Shown: positions 36,695-45,441 of the stretch, piece by piece | Numbering within the stretch: position 1 is the first letter of the stretch | Layout: the number at the start of each line of letters is the position of its first letter | Assembly: GCF_008704935.1 (NCBI RefSeq) | Contig: NZ_CP023692.1 | Span: 2,861,001-2,925,000 of the forward strand | Length of the DNA: 64,000 nucleotides | Source: Streptomyces vinaceus | Lineage (GTDB): Bacteria; Actinomycetota; Actinomycetes; Streptomycetales; Streptomycetaceae | Direction: 5' to 3' | Translations under genes and position numbers: made by a program | The notes under the pieces: generated by a model | Told to the model about the DNA's origin: nothing | What the model saw: only the letters and a program-made list of their open reading frames with translations | The model's database searches: none

Positions 36695-38302
36695 ATGGGC
36701 GCATCACTGCGCGCGCTGCGCGCCCTCGTCCTGCTCGCAGGCTTCTACCTGCTCGGCTTCATCCTGCTGGCCGTGCTCGCGGCCGCCGACTGGGCCACCG
36801 TCACCTGGCTGCACGGCGGCGTGGCCGCCAAGGTCCTCATCGTCTCGGCGGTCCTCGCGGTCCCGATCGTGCGCGGCATGTTCATGCTCCGCACCCCCAA
36901 GGGCGACCCCCTGCGTGGCGTCCCCGTCACCGAGCAGCAGGAACCCCTCCTGTGGCGGACGGTCCGCCACATCGCCGACCAGGTCGGCACCCGCGCCCCC
37001 GACGAGATCCTGCTGATCGACGAGGTCAACGCCGCCGTCAGCGAGGACGCCCGGCTGCTGGGCCTGCTGTCCGGCACCCGCCGCCTCTACCTCGGCCTGC
37101 CCCTGATGACGGGCCTGGACGAGATGCAGCTGCGCGCCGTGCTCGCCCACGAGATGGGCCACTACGCCAACCTCGACACCCGCCTCACCCCGTTGATCGT
37201 CCGCGGCCGCGCCCAGCTGATCCGCACCATCGAGCACTTCCACGAGCGCGCCGACGCCAAGGTCGCGGGCGAGCGCGCCCGGCAGGAGAAGGCCGCCGAG
37301 AAGCGGCTCGCCAAGGGCAAGCAGGCCAAGGAGGTCGACACGGCCGGCCAAGGCGCGATGTACCGGGCCATGGCGAAGATCTACACGGGGTACGCGCACT
37401 TCTACATGCGGGCCACCCTCTCCGGCAGCCGCCGCCAGGAGCTCGCCGCCGACATGGCCGCGGTCCGCGTCGCCGGCCGCGACTCCGCCGCCTCCGCACT
37501 GCGCGAGCTCAACGCCCTCGGCCCCGCGCACGACTTCTACATGGACTCGTACGCCACCCTCGGCGTCGGCGCGGGCCTGCTGCCGCGCTCCGGCCAGGTC
37601 TTCGGCGGCTTCCGGCAACTGCTCGACGCCCGCGCGCAGGAGCTGGAGGGGCTGCGCCGGGAGCTGTCCACCGAGCCCGCCTCCGCGTACGACTCCCACC
37701 CCGCGCTCGCCGAGCGCGTGGCCCGCATCGAGGCCCTGCCCGACGACGGGCGGGCGGCGCAGGCCACCCGCCCGGCGATGGAGCTCCTCGCCTCCCCGGA
37801 TGCGGCGCTGGCCGCTCTGGAGCAGGCGGTCCTGACCCCGCAGGCGCTCGCGCTGACGCGGCTGGACTGGGCGGACCTCGTCCACGAGAGCATGACCGCG
37901 TACGTGGGCCGGGGCGCGCAGGAGGTCCGCGAGGCCATCACCGCCGAGGGCGTGTCGCCGGAGCCGGCGGCCCTGCTGGACGCGATCGACGCCGACCCGG
38001 CGCTGCGCTGGCGGATCGCCGACCGCTTCCCGAAGTCCGAGGAGGCGGCGGCCGCCACGGGCCGCGCGGCCCGCGAGTTCACCCGGCCCGTCCTGCGGAG
38101 CGCCCTGAGCCGGCTGGTCACCGCCGACCTCACGGCCCGCGGCGCCGCCCGCTGGCAGCTGTCCTGGTCCGACTCGGCCGAGTTGCGGTTCGCGACCGAG
38201 GGCTTCGAGGACCAGCTGGAGCTCGCCCTGGACGCCCTCGTGGCGGACCGTCCCGACACCGAACCCCTTCGAAAGCTGGTGCTCGTCCGATGCTCGGCCT
38301 GA
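36695..38302 (+). CDS. M48-family membrane metallopeptidase (Ste24/HtpX-like)
   Basis: 535 residues from ATG 36695, with a GGGGGGAT ribosome site 10-17 bases upstream. Two N-terminal helices (about 11-31 and 42-62) anchor it. The zinc site HEMGH is at 152-156 within LRAVLAHEMGHYAN, and the third ligand is expected in RRQELAADMAAVRVAG. The C-terminal 250 residues are an unusual long helical extension. Such proteases remove damaged membrane proteins. It overlaps the next gene by 13 bp. Confidence 0.88.
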   Translation: MGASLRALRALVLLAGFYLLGFILLAVLAAADWATVTWLHGGVAAKVLIVSAVLAVPIVRGMFMLRTPKGDPLRGVPVTEQQEPLLWRTVRHIADQVGTRAPDEILLIDEVNAAVSEDARLLGLLSGTRRLYLGLPLMTGLDEMQLRAVLAHEMGHYANLDTRLTPLIVRGRAQLIRTIEHFHERADAKVAGERARQEKAAEKRLAKGKQAKEVDTAGQGAMYRAMAKIYTGYAHFYMRATLSGSRRQELAADMAAVRVAGRDSAASALRELNALGPAHDFYMDSYATLGVGAGLLPRSGQVFGGFRQLLDARAQELEGLRRELSTEPASAYDSHPALAERVARIEALPDDGRAAQATRPAMELLASPDAALAALEQAVLTPQALALTRLDWADLVHESMTAYVGRGAQEVREAITAEGVSPEPAALLDAIDADPALRWRIADRFPKSEEAAAATGRAAREFTRPVLRSALSRLVTADLTARGAARWQLSWSDSAELRFATEGFEDQLELALDALVADRPDTEPLRKLVLVRCSA

Positions 38303-39444
38303 TCGTCTTCGGCGTCCTCCTGCTGGGCGGCGCCGCCTACCGCTTCATGACCGCCCGTACGAAGACCCTCCAGGGCCGGATCGCCGCCGCCGAGGCGGAC
38401 AGGGGGGCCGCGCAGGACCGTACCGCCGCCGAGAAGGCCGAGAAGAAGGCGCGCGAGGCGGCCGCGGTCGTCGCGCTGGGCTTCGTCGCGGAGGAGGACC
38501 TCGACACCGAGCAGGCGCAGCCCGCGCCGCCGGAGCGGACGGCGGCGATCGCGGCCGTCCGCAGCGGCGACTGGGAGGCGGGCGCCTCCTACGTGGAGGC
38601 CGCCGGCTCGGACTGGGAGGAGCGCTGGCAGCGCGTGCGCGCCCTGGCCGAGGTCGCGGCGGAGGACGACGCGTGGCTGCTGGCGTGGCACGCGGCGCGC
38701 CCGTCGGACCCAACGGCGGCCCTGGTCGATGCCGACACCGCCGTGCAGGTCGCCTGGAACGTGCGCGGCAGCCAGGCCGGCAGCCGCACCACGCAGGAGC
38801 AGTTCCGGCTGTTCCACGAGCTGCTGGTCAAGGCACAGGCCGCCGCCCACGAGGCCCAGCGGCTGGCCGACCCGGCCGACCCGGTCCCGTACATGGTGGA
38901 GCAGCCGATCGCGCAGGGCCTGGGCTACCCGCACGACCGGTACGAGAAGCTGTGGGCCGAGATCACCGGGCGCGACCCGAGGATCCTGACCGCACACACC
39001 ACGGCCCTGCAGTACTGGTGCCAGAAGTGGCGCGGCTCGCACGAGCTGGCGCTGGCCTTCGCCCATGCGTCCGCGGCCTCGGGCGCACCCGGCGAGCTGC
39101 TGTCGCTGCTGCCGCTGGTGGCCTACGTCGAGCAGGAGCTGCACGAGCAGGAGCTCACGCCGGAGACCTTCTTCAAGGAGCCGGGGCCCCGGGCGGCGGT
39201 CGACGCCGCGCTCATGGACCTGGCGGCGGCCGACCCGGCCGACCGGCGGGCGGTCCGGCTGCGGCACGTCCTCGCGTGGCTGCTGTTCTGGCAGGACCGT
39301 GACGCGGAGGCCGTGGAGCAGTTCCGGGTCATCGACGGGTACATCGGCGCGCTGCCCTGGTACTACTCGGGGACGCCGAAGGGCCGGTACCTGTACGCCC
39401 GGAACTGGGCCGTGCTGGCCACCACGGCCGAGCACGGCGCGTGA
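38290..39444 (+). CDS. Membrane-anchored protein of unknown function, paralogue of the one at 35395
   Basis: 384 residues from ATG 38290, inside the end of the protease gene. An N-terminal helix (2-20) is followed by a charged coiled-coil-like region (RIAAAEADRGAAQDRTAAEKAEKKAREA). The helical body shares ALQYWCQKWRGSHELALAFAHA and IDGYIGALPW with the 35395 protein. The overlap with the M48 gene implies coupled translation. Function not known. Confidence 0.77.
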   Translation: MLGLIVFGVLLLGGAAYRFMTARTKTLQGRIAAAEADRGAAQDRTAAEKAEKKAREAAAVVALGFVAEEDLDTEQAQPAPPERTAAIAAVRSGDWEAGASYVEAAGSDWEERWQRVRALAEVAAEDDAWLLAWHAARPSDPTAALVDADTAVQVAWNVRGSQAGSRTTQEQFRLFHELLVKAQAAAHEAQRLADPADPVPYMVEQPIAQGLGYPHDRYEKLWAEITGRDPRILTAHTTALQYWCQKWRGSHELALAFAHASAASGAPGELLSLLPLVAYVEQELHEQELTPETFFKEPGPRAAVDAALMDLAAADPADRRAVRLRHVLAWLLFWQDRDAEAVEQFRVIDGYIGALPWYYSGTPKGRYLYARNWAVLATTAEHGA

Positions 39445-39478
39445 GCGGCGCGGAAGCAATGACGGAAGTATGACGTGG

Positions 39479-39523
39479 CGGGCGGGGGCGGGCCCCGGGG
39501 GAATCCCGGTCCGCCCTCGCCCG
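39479..39523 (+). terminator. Imperfect GC-rich hairpin
   Basis: CGGGCGGGGGCGGGCC can fold back on GGTCCGCCCTCGCCCG with two mismatches, with further pairing in CCCGGG/CCCGG. It ends 29 bp before the msrA start and could terminate the protease operon. Confidence 0.45.
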
Positions 39524-39552
39524 TTGAAGGGAGCACCCACTAGGAGGGAATC

Positions 39553-40221
39553 ATGTTCTCGTACCGCCGCACGCCCGAGCTCCCCACCCGCGAGGAGGCC
39601 CTGCCGGGCCGCACGACCCCGCAGTTCTCGCTCCCGGACCGGCACACCGTCCTCGGCAACCCGCTCGCCGGCCCCTACCCGGCGGGGCTGGAGGTCGCCG
39701 ACTTCGGCCTGGGCTGCTTCTGGGGCGCCGAGCGCAAGTTCTGGCAGACCCCGGGGGTGTGGACCACGCTGGCCGGCTACCAGGGCGGGTTCACCGAGAA
39801 CCCGACGTACGACGAGGTGTGCTCGGGGCAGACCGGCCACACCGAGGTCGTACGGGTGGTCTTCGACCCGGCGCAGGTCTCGTACGCCACCCTCCTGAAG
39901 CTGTTCTGGGAGTCGCACGACCCCACCCAGGGCTTCCGCCAGGGCAACGACGTCGGCACCCAGTACCGCTCGGCGATCTACACCCACTCCGAGGCCCAGC
40001 AGGCGGAGGCCGAGGCCTCCCGCACCGCGTACCAGCAGGTCCTGACCGCGTCGGGGTACGGCGAGATCACCACGGCGGTCCTCCCGGCCGCGGAGCGCCC
40101 CTTCTGGCCCGCCGAGGCCTACCACCAGCAGTACCTGGACCGCAACATTGACGGCTACTGCGGCATCGGAGGCACGGGGGTGGCCTGCCCGATCGGCATC
40201 GCCAAGGCTCCAGGGGAATAA
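39553..40221 (+). CDS. msrA: Peptide methionine sulfoxide reductase MsrA, 3' end supplied by an integrated element
   Basis: 222 residues from ATG 39553, preceded by AGGAGGGAATC. The catalytic Cys55 lies in [13 protein letters not shown], with [23 protein letters not shown] and [20 protein letters not shown] conserved. It reduces methionine-S-sulfoxide in proteins. The tail has the two resolving cysteines (about 203 and 212) in [15 protein letters not shown]. The 14-bp sequence at 40125-40138 recurs at 42932, and everything after it here is probably derived from the integrated element, not the host. The protein remains complete. Confidence 0.93.
   Translation: MFSYRRTPELPTREEALPGRTTPQFSLPDRHTVLGNPLAGPYPAGLEVADFGLGCFWGAERKFWQTPGVWTTLAGYQGGFTENPTYDEVCSGQTGHTEVVRVVFDPAQVSYATLLKLFWESHDPTQGFRQGNDVGTQYRSAIYTHSEAQQAEAEASRTAYQQVLTASGYGEITTAVLPAAERPFWPAEAYHQQYLDRNIDGYCGIGGTGVACPIGIAKAPGE
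40125..40138. repeat. Left attachment-site core (attL)
   Basis: CCAGCAGTACCTGG, identical to 42932-42945, encodes the QQYLD part of MsrA. The true crossover dinucleotide is somewhere inside it. Confidence 0.6.
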
Positions 40222-40244
40222 CCGCCCACTCCGCCGACCCGGCG

Positions 40245-40510
40245 CCCGAGCGGCTGGCCCGGCTCTGGCAGGGCCTGACACCTGCCGGACCGCTGCTCCT
40301 TCATGAGGCTGAAGACCGCATACAGCGATCGGTGGGTGCGCTTCCACAGCCTTCCGGAGCCGAAGCGCTACGCGGCGGACGAAGAGGAGTACGCGATCGT
40401 CCTGGACCGGTACAACACGGTCCTGGACGAGCTCTTCGCAGGCGGCGAGGTGTACGTCGTGACGCCACCGCCACGCCGACTGGCTGTCCTCCCACCCCTC
40501 CGGCTACTGA
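40245..40510 (+). pseudogene. Decayed DUF3885-like gene (frameshift and internal deletion)
   Basis: Frame one reads ERLARLWQGLTPAGPLLLHE. One extra G at 40306-40308 shifts to a second frame reading LKTAYSDRWVRFHSLPEPKR and on to YNTVLDELFAGGEVYVVT, the normal front of DUF3885 proteins. Immediately after, a third frame gives RHADWLSSHPSGY and stop TGA 40508-40510, which looks like the family's C-terminus. The central portion (roughly 100 codons) is absent. No start codon for the first frame is evident. I read it as a dead gene; the family match is from memory. Confidence 0.55.
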
Positions 40511-40996
40511 TCAGGACGGGTTGTATCCGTATGCCCGCATCGCGTCCAGGTGGAGCTCGTACGGACCGAAGCAGTCCGCGGCCAGGGTGGCCACCCGGGC
40601 GCCACAGGGGCAGGCACGGTTGAGTCCGCGGTCGCCGGACGGACCGCAGCATCCGCCGCTCTTCTCCCCATCCGGTAGCGGCCGGAGATCAGGTGCGTCT
40701 TCCGGGTGGATCACGATGTTGTTGCGCGGCCCGGCGGAGACCATTGCCACCCCTTCGTCGCTCCGCCAGGGCCCACGCGGTTGGGCAGGTCCGCCTTTTT
40801 CCTGGTCGGGATGCGGCACGTACGGAGCGCCCCAGGGTTCGGTCTCGATCGCGTAGTGCCCTTGCGGCAGTGGGGCCGGAGCCCGCCGACTCTCCTTGTC
40901 GCGCGCTTCCTCGTCGGGCGCCGAGGGAACGGCGGGCAGCGGCGTCAGGTTTGGCGTGAGGCTGCCGCCGCAGTTGACACACAGGAAAACGGTCAT
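40511..40996 (-). CDS. Conserved cysteine-rich protein of unknown function
   Basis: 161 residues from ATG 40996 (MTVFLCVNCGGSLTP); the frame is open further upstream but without similarity. A CVNC knuckle at residues 6-9 and a C-terminal cluster GCCGPSG then NRACPCGARVATLAADC suggest one or two zinc sites. The middle has PQGHYAIETEPWGAPYVPHP and NNIVIHPEDAPDLRPL. Proteins of this shape are frequent in Streptomyces accessory DNA from memory. Ribosome site weak. The only intact cargo of the element. Confidence 0.65.
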   Translation of the reverse strand: MTVFLCVNCGGSLTPNLTPLPAVPSAPDEEARDKESRRAPAPLPQGHYAIETEPWGAPYVPHPDQEKGGPAQPRGPWRSDEGVAMVSAGPRNNIVIHPEDAPDLRPLPDGEKSGGCCGPSGDRGLNRACPCGARVATLAADCFGPYELHLDAMRAYGYNPS

Positions 40997-41092
40997 GCTG
41001 CCGTTGTAGCCGCCGCGCACGTCCCCACGCATCATCGATTCCAAGCGGAAACGACTGTCCCATTGCGGAAACGCCGACATCTGGCGGCAAGG

Positions 41093-41223
41093 ATGCTGCG
41101 GAAGCTGTCCGGTGGCCCGGAGTGCCGGAACGGAACGTGCCCAACCCTGGGGGCTGCCCGAAGGTGAGACTGCCGTCGTGGTCCCGGCAGCCGTCCTGGA
41201 GGAGTACTTCGGTGCTCAGCGGT
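41093..41223 (+). pseudogene. Broken small gene upstream of the DUF6879 fragment
   Basis: ATG 41093 opens MLRKLSGGPECRNGTCPTLGAARR and stops at 41167. A second frame just after the break reads LPEGETAVVVPAAVLEEYFGAQR and stops at 41221-41223, overlapping the start of the DUF6879-like gene. Together they look like the two ends of one small protein with the middle deleted. Such a partner gene often precedes DUF6879 genes, as far as I recall. Confidence 0.42.
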
Positions 41224-41325
41224 GAGGAGTTCGGCCGACTCTTCGAAACCTTCGAGCAGACCGCGTTCCGACTGGAGACGCTCAGCGTCTACGACGCGAA
41301 GGAAACCACGTGCAGGCAGCGGTAG
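41212..41325 (+). pseudogene. DUF6879-like N-terminal fragment
   Basis: GTG 41212 with GGAGGAG seven bases upstream encodes 37 residues: LSGEEFGRLFETFEQTAF then RLETLSVYD, the opening of DUF6879 proteins, and stops after KETTCRQR. The rest of the usual roughly 170-residue protein is missing; the next bases are a terminator and the integrase end. Decayed cargo. Confidence 0.5.
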
Positions 41326-41346
41326 TCCATATCCACATGACGAACA

Positions 41347-41377
41347 AAGGGGTACCAGCCAGAGGGCGGTGCCCCTT
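41347..41377. terminator. Hairpin with T-rich tail between element cargo and integrase
   Basis: AAGGGGTACC (41347-41356) pairs with GGTGCCCCTT (41368-41377) with one wobble, followed on the plus strand by CCTTTTC. A rare T-tracted terminator here; it can also serve the leftward integrase ending at 41394. Confidence 0.6.
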
Positions 41378-41393
41378 CCTTTTCGGCTCCCCG

Positions 41394-42878
41394 TCACTCC
41401 CGCCAGTTCGGGACCAGCAGGTCAGGGTTGAACGGGCGCCGACCTCCGCCACCCACGGGCAGGACGATCACCGCGTGCAGTGCCTCCCTGATCAGGGCAC
41501 GCTTCTGCGCCAGGTCCAGCTGGCCGGAGGTCCAGCGCTCGCGCACGTCGCCGGTTACTTCGGCTGCACGCTGCTGGTTGAGGACGTGACGGGTACGGTC
41601 CGCGCGGAGTTCCTTGACGCGCGCTTCCATTTTCTGATTCTGAGGGAAGAACAGCTCATCCGAGATCTGGTCCTCCTGCCACGCCTGGAGCAGCTTGCGC
41701 TGCTTCTTCGTCAGGCGGGCCAGCTCTTCCTCCCCCACCCATTCATCGTCCGCATGCTTCGTCCTGGCCGCCCGTTCCTCCAACTTCGCGAGGACTGCCT
41801 CCGTGACGAACTCGTCAATCTTGGCTCCATTGCGACCCGTGCCGCCACAGCCGCCCATTTCCTTGCTGGGGCACTGGTAGAGATAGCCACCGGAAAGGTC
41901 CGGTCGGGCAGTGGCGCGGAGCGGCGCATTGCAGATCGGTCCGTCCGCACTAGGCTTTCCGCATCGGAGGATTCCCGTCAGCAGGTAGGACGGAGTGCGG
42001 TAGTCAGTGACCGATCCGCCGGACTTCACGTTGGGTCCGACGCGCGCCGAGAAGATGGCGTCGATAGCCATCCACTCCTTCGGCGTGATGACGGGCTCCC
42101 AGCGACCCACGATCGGCACGCCGTTGGCATCACGCACCAACTCGCCATTGTGCTTCCGCCAGCCGCACAGCCGCGGGTTCCACAGCGCGAGCTTGAGGGA
42201 GCGACTCGCCCACTCCTTGTCGTTGATCGTGCGAACGCCGGCTTCCCGCCACTCGCGGAGGATCGAGTGCAGGGACTTGCCCGCGATCACCTCGCGAGCG
42301 CCCTTCGCCAGCCACGCCGCCTCCTCGGGATTCAGCGCGAGCTTGTCGGGCTGCCAGCCGAAGGGGCGCTTCCCACCCACCGGAATGCCCAGCTCGGCGC
42401 GGGCGCGGTGCGAGCGCCGCGCACGCCGCTGCATCTTGCGCACCTCCATCTTGGAGATGACCACGCCGAAGAGCCCCATGGACTCCACGTCCTCGCTGTA
42501 GAGGTTCTTCGGCCCCTTGGCATCGGCGTAGAGGCGGCCCTCCTCGTAGGTGAGCGCGTCCACGAACCGCTCGTAGTCGCCGGCCCGCCGCGTGAGCCGG
42601 TCGTCCGCGACGACGACGACGCCGCGCACCGGCTGTCCGTCCGGCAAGTGGCCCGCCTTGAGGGCCTTCACCAGCGCCTCGAAGTCCGGGCGAACCACGC
42701 CCGCCTTGGCCGCGGACAGGTCGTTGTCGGTGTAGTGGTGCACGATCGTCCAGCTGAGACGGGCCGCCGTCGCCCCGTTCACCTTGTGCTGGTCCTCGAC
42801 GCCGTGGCCGTCCCTGGCCGTGTCGGCGGAGATACGGGCGTACGAGACAACCGGGATCACCGGTGCCGCTTCGTTCAC
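41394..42878 (-). CDS. int: Large serine integrase
   Basis: 494 residues from GTG 42878. The N-terminal resolvase domain starts VVSYARISADTARDGHGVEDQ with the catalytic serine near 18, then VVVVADDRLTRRAGDYERF. A recombinase domain follows (PFGWQPDKLALNPEEAAWL), then a zinc-ribbon with Cys pairs in GILRCGKPSADGPICNAPL and YQCPSKEMGGCGG, and a coiled-coil tail. This is the phiC31-type architecture for one-way integration between attP and attB. It lies next to the right attachment core, as usual. No directionality factor is visible. Confidence 0.94.
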   Translation of the reverse strand: MNEAAPVIPVVSYARISADTARDGHGVEDQHKVNGATAARLSWTIVHHYTDNDLSAAKAGVVRPDFEALVKALKAGHLPDGQPVRGVVVVADDRLTRRAGDYERFVDALTYEEGRLYADAKGPKNLYSEDVESMGLFGVVISKMEVRKMQRRARRSHRARAELGIPVGGKRPFGWQPDKLALNPEEAAWLAKGAREVIAGKSLHSILREWREAGVRTINDKEWASRSLKLALWNPRLCGWRKHNGELVRDANGVPIVGRWEPVITPKEWMAIDAIFSARVGPNVKSGGSVTDYRTPSYLLTGILRCGKPSADGPICNAPLRATARPDLSGGYLYQCPSKEMGGCGGTGRNGAKIDEFVTEAVLAKLEERAARTKHADDEWVGEEELARLTKKQRKLLQAWQEDQISDELFFPQNQKMEARVKELRADRTRHVLNQQRAAEVTGDVRERWTSGQLDLAQKRALIREALHAVIVLPVGGGGRRPFNPDLLVPNWRE

Positions 42879-42931
42879 TTCCCACCCCTTTACGAAGAGT
42901 CACTAATTCTCCGCAAAGAGGGGTGGTACCT

Positions 42932-43025
42932 CCAGCAGTACCTGGTTAATAACCCGGACGGGTACTGCGGCATCGGCGGTACGGGCGTCAGTTGCCCGAT
43001 CGGCGTGGCCAAGGCCAACGGCTGA
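42932..43025 (+). pseudogene. Stranded host 3' end of msrA with right attachment core
   Basis: Starting with the 14-bp core at 42932-42945, this reads [16 protein letters not shown] then TGVSCPIGVAKANG and stops at 43025. It is a normal MsrA tail with both resolving cysteines but no gene in front of it. It is closer to the usual Streptomyces MsrA end than the tail now on the intact gene. GTTAATAAC just after the core is unusually AT-rich for this genome. Confidence 0.72.
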
Positions 43026-43130
43026 CCCTCCCGCCCGGCCCTGCACCCGTGTCCGGGCGGAGGGCCGCGGCGCGCGATCCGAGCGGTGCCCGGCGGCCTG
43101 GAGGCCGGGGGGGGGCGGCGGCCGGAGGCG

Positions 43131-44195
43131 TCAGATCGTCGAGGCGTCGATCACGAAGCGGTAGCGGACGTCGCTGGCCAGGACCCGGTCGTACGCGGCG
43201 TTGATCTCCGACGCGGGGATCAGCTCGATCTCCGAGCCCAGGCCGTGCTCCGCGCAGAAGTCCAGCATCTCCTGCGTCTCCGCGATGCCGCCGATCATCG
43301 AGCCGGCCAGGGTCTTGCGGCCCTGGATGACGGAGAACAGGTTCAGCTCGACCGGCTCCTCCGGGGCGCCCACGTTCACCAGCGCGCCGTCGACCTTCAG
43401 CAGGCCGAGGTACGCGTCGAGCGCGAGCGGGGCCGAGACGGTCGAGACGACCAGGTCGAAGCTGCCGGCCAGCTCCTCGAAGGTGGCCGGGTCGCTCGTG
43501 GCGTAGTAGTGCGAGGCGCCCAGCCGCAGGCCGTCCTCCTGCTTACGCAGCGACTGCGAAAGGACGGTGACCTCGGCACCCAGGGCCGACGCGATCTTCA
43601 CGCCCATGTGGCCGAGCCCGCCGAGGCCGACGATCGCGACCTTCTTGCCGGGGCCCGCCTGCCAGTGCTTGAGCGGGGAGTACAGGGTGATCCCGGCGCA
43701 CAGCAGCGGGGCCGCGACGTCGAGGGGCAGCCCGTCGGGGATGCGGACGGTGTAGTTCTCGTCGACGACGAGGTGCGTGGAGTAGCCGCCGTAGGTCGGC
43801 TCGCCCTGCTTGTCGCGGTCGTTGTAGGTACCGGTCATGCCCTTGACGCAGTACTGCTCCTGCCCGCGCAGGCAGTACTCGCACTCCCGGCAGGAGTCGA
43901 CGAAGCAGCCGACGCCGACGTGGTCGCCGACCGCGAACTTCGTGACGCCCGGACCGACTTCGGCGACGACACCGGCGATCTCGTGGCCCGGGACCATCGG
44001 GTAGATGCCCTCGCCCCAGCCGTCGCGGACCTGGTGGATGTCGGAGTGGCAGATGCCGGAGTACTTGATCTCGATGAGGACGTCGTGCTCGCCCACGGGG
44101 CGTCGCGCGACGGTGGTGCGCTCCAGCGGGGCCTTCGCGGCGGGGGCGGCGTAGGCGGCGACCTGGGTGGCGGCTGCGGCATTGTTGAAGGACAT
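43131..44195 (-). CDS. Zinc-dependent NAD(P) alcohol dehydrogenase (AdhA-like)
   Basis: 354 residues from ATG 44195, with GAGGAG upstream. Medium-chain dehydrogenase: catalytic zinc ligands in GICHSD and GHEIAG, the structural zinc cluster [15 protein letters not shown], and Rossmann loop [14 protein letters not shown]. The [16 protein letters not shown] stretch is typical of the broad-range AdhA/YahK class that reduces or oxidises aldehydes and alcohols. Divergent from an XRE-type regulator with palindromes between them, so likely controlled by it. Confidence 0.92.
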   Translation of the reverse strand: MSFNNAAAATQVAAYAAPAAKAPLERTTVARRPVGEHDVLIEIKYSGICHSDIHQVRDGWGEGIYPMVPGHEIAGVVAEVGPGVTKFAVGDHVGVGCFVDSCRECEYCLRGQEQYCVKGMTGTYNDRDKQGEPTYGGYSTHLVVDENYTVRIPDGLPLDVAAPLLCAGITLYSPLKHWQAGPGKKVAIVGLGGLGHMGVKIASALGAEVTVLSQSLRKQEDGLRLGASHYYATSDPATFEELAGSFDLVVSTVSAPLALDAYLGLLKVDGALVNVGAPEEPVELNLFSVIQGRKTLAGSMIGGIAETQEMLDFCAEHGLGSEIELIPASEINAAYDRVLASDVRYRFVIDASTI

Positions 44196-44282
44196 GGTGG
44201 GGGCTCCTCGGGCACTGCTGACGGTCTGCGTGCGGTGAACGATTCCGTACCGGGCCGCCGGCAGCCACGCCCCTGTCCTGCC

Positions 44283-44316
44283 TAGGACCGGCGGTCCTAC
44301 CCCTGACGGGGTCAGG
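44283..44316. promoter_or_regulatory. Two palindromes between adh and the XRE regulator
   Basis: TAGGACC-GGC-GGTCCTA (44283-44299) and CCTGAC-GGG-GTCAGG (44302-44316) are both perfect and nearly touch. A GTCCT half site precedes the first. They are 43-76 bp before the regulator start and about 90-120 bp before adh, fitting shared operators. Confidence 0.5.
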
Positions 44317-44358
44317 CACACGGCCCCGCCGTCCCGGCCGCCCGGGGATACTGGCGTC

Positions 44359-45303
44359 ATGGACCAGCTTGATCAGCGTGCCGAACTGGGCGAGTTCCTC
44401 CGCTCCCGCCGGGCGCGGCTGCGCCCCTCGGACGTCGGCCTGCCGGACTACGGCCGCCACCGCCGCGTACCGGGGCTGCGGCGCGAGGAGTTGGCGCAGC
44501 TGGCGGGCGTCTCGGTGGCGTACTACACGCGCCTCGAACAGGGACACGGGCAAAACGTTTCCGTGGAGGTGCTCGACGCCATCGCCCGGGCGCTGCGCCT
44601 CGACGGCACGGAGACGGCCCACCTGACGCACCTGGCCCGCCCCAGGCCCCGCCGCCAGCGCGCCAAGCAGTACCGGGCCGAGCACGTGCGCCCGGAGCTG
44701 CGGACCCTGATGGACGCGATGGACGGGGTGCCGGCGTACCTCCTGGGGCGGCGGCAGGACGTCATCGGGTGGAACCGCCTGGCCGCGGCGGTGTTCGGGG
44801 ACTTCGGCCTGCTGCCGCCCCAGGAGCGGAACCTCGTACGGCTGGTGTTCCTGGACCCGGCGGCGGCCGAGCTCTACGCGGACTGGGACTGCCTGGCCTG
44901 CCGGGTCGTGAGCAGTCTGCGCATGTACGCGGGCGAGCACCCGGACGACGAGCAGCTGTCCGCGCTGGTCGGTGAGCTGTCGGTGAAGAACGAGGAATTC
45001 CGCCGGCTGTGGGCGGCGCACACGCTGGCGGACAACAAGACGCACGGGGTGAAGAACCTGCGGCACCCGCTGGTCGGCGAGCTGTCCCTGTCCTTCGAGA
45101 CGCTGGCCCTGCCGGGCGATTCGGCTCAGGTCCTGGTCACCTACCACGCGGAGCCGGGTTCCCCCTCGCAGGACGCCCTGCGGATGCTGGCCTCGTGGTC
45201 GGCGCCCGACGCGCCCGGCGCCACCGCCTTCCCCGCCTCGCCCGCCTTCCCCGCCTCGCCCGCCTCGCCCTCTTCCTCCTCCGCCGACGGGGCCGCGGCC
45301 TGA
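44359..45303 (+). CDS. XRE helix-turn-helix regulator with MmyB-like ligand domain
   Basis: 314 residues from ATG 44359. The helix-turn-helix (about residues 33-90) reads [24 protein letters not shown]. The remaining domain has [33 protein letters not shown] and [16 protein letters not shown], the MmyB-like fold thought to bind a small lipophilic ligand. Its C-terminus has a low-complexity [14 protein letters not shown] tail. In many actinobacteria such genes are next to a divergent oxidoreductase they control; here that is the alcohol dehydrogenase. Confidence 0.9.
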   Translation: MDQLDQRAELGEFLRSRRARLRPSDVGLPDYGRHRRVPGLRREELAQLAGVSVAYYTRLEQGHGQNVSVEVLDAIARALRLDGTETAHLTHLARPRPRRQRAKQYRAEHVRPELRTLMDAMDGVPAYLLGRRQDVIGWNRLAAAVFGDFGLLPPQERNLVRLVFLDPAAAELYADWDCLACRVVSSLRMYAGEHPDDEQLSALVGELSVKNEEFRRLWAAHTLADNKTHGVKNLRHPLVGELSLSFETLALPGDSAQVLVTYHAEPGSPSQDALRMLASWSAPDAPGATAFPASPAFPASPASPSSSSADGAAA

Positions 45304-45359
45304 GCCGCAGCCCCGGCGCCGGTCGGGGTCCCGGTCCCGGTCCCGGTGCCCGGAAACGA

Positions 45360-45407
45360 CGGATGGCGGGGAGCCCCCGCCGTTTCCGGGGGGCTCCCCG
45401 CCATCCG
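45360..45407. terminator. Bidirectional terminator, perfect 19-bp stem
   Basis: CGGATGGCGGGGAGCCCCC (45360-45378) and its exact complement (45389-45407) flank a 10-nt loop between the convergent regulator and L,D-transpeptidase genes. Confidence 0.8.
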
Positions 45408-45441
45408 CGGGGTTCGGTCGGGACCGGGGGTCAGGGGGCCG

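Larger units (their letters stand above)
40125..42945. mobile_element. Small integrated element with serine integrase, inserted in msrA
   Basis: The stretch between two copies of CCAGCAGTACCTGG (40125-40138 and 42932-42945) holds a large serine integrase whose start lies 54 bp from the right copy, a small conserved protein and decayed gene pieces. Both copies lie in msrA 3' coding sequence: the left within the intact gene, the right at the front of a stranded msrA tail. This is what integration at an attachment site inside msrA would leave. At 2.8 kb with no replication, transfer or structural genes it is a remnant. Confidence 0.75.

Noticed and set aside
40125..42945. Complete prophage or conjugative element
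   Set aside because: Only 2.8 kb with one integrase; no replication, transfer, capsid or lysis genes.
43026..43130. Gene between the msrA remnant and adh
   Set aside because: Only 105 bp, GC-rich without start, ribosome site or codon bias.
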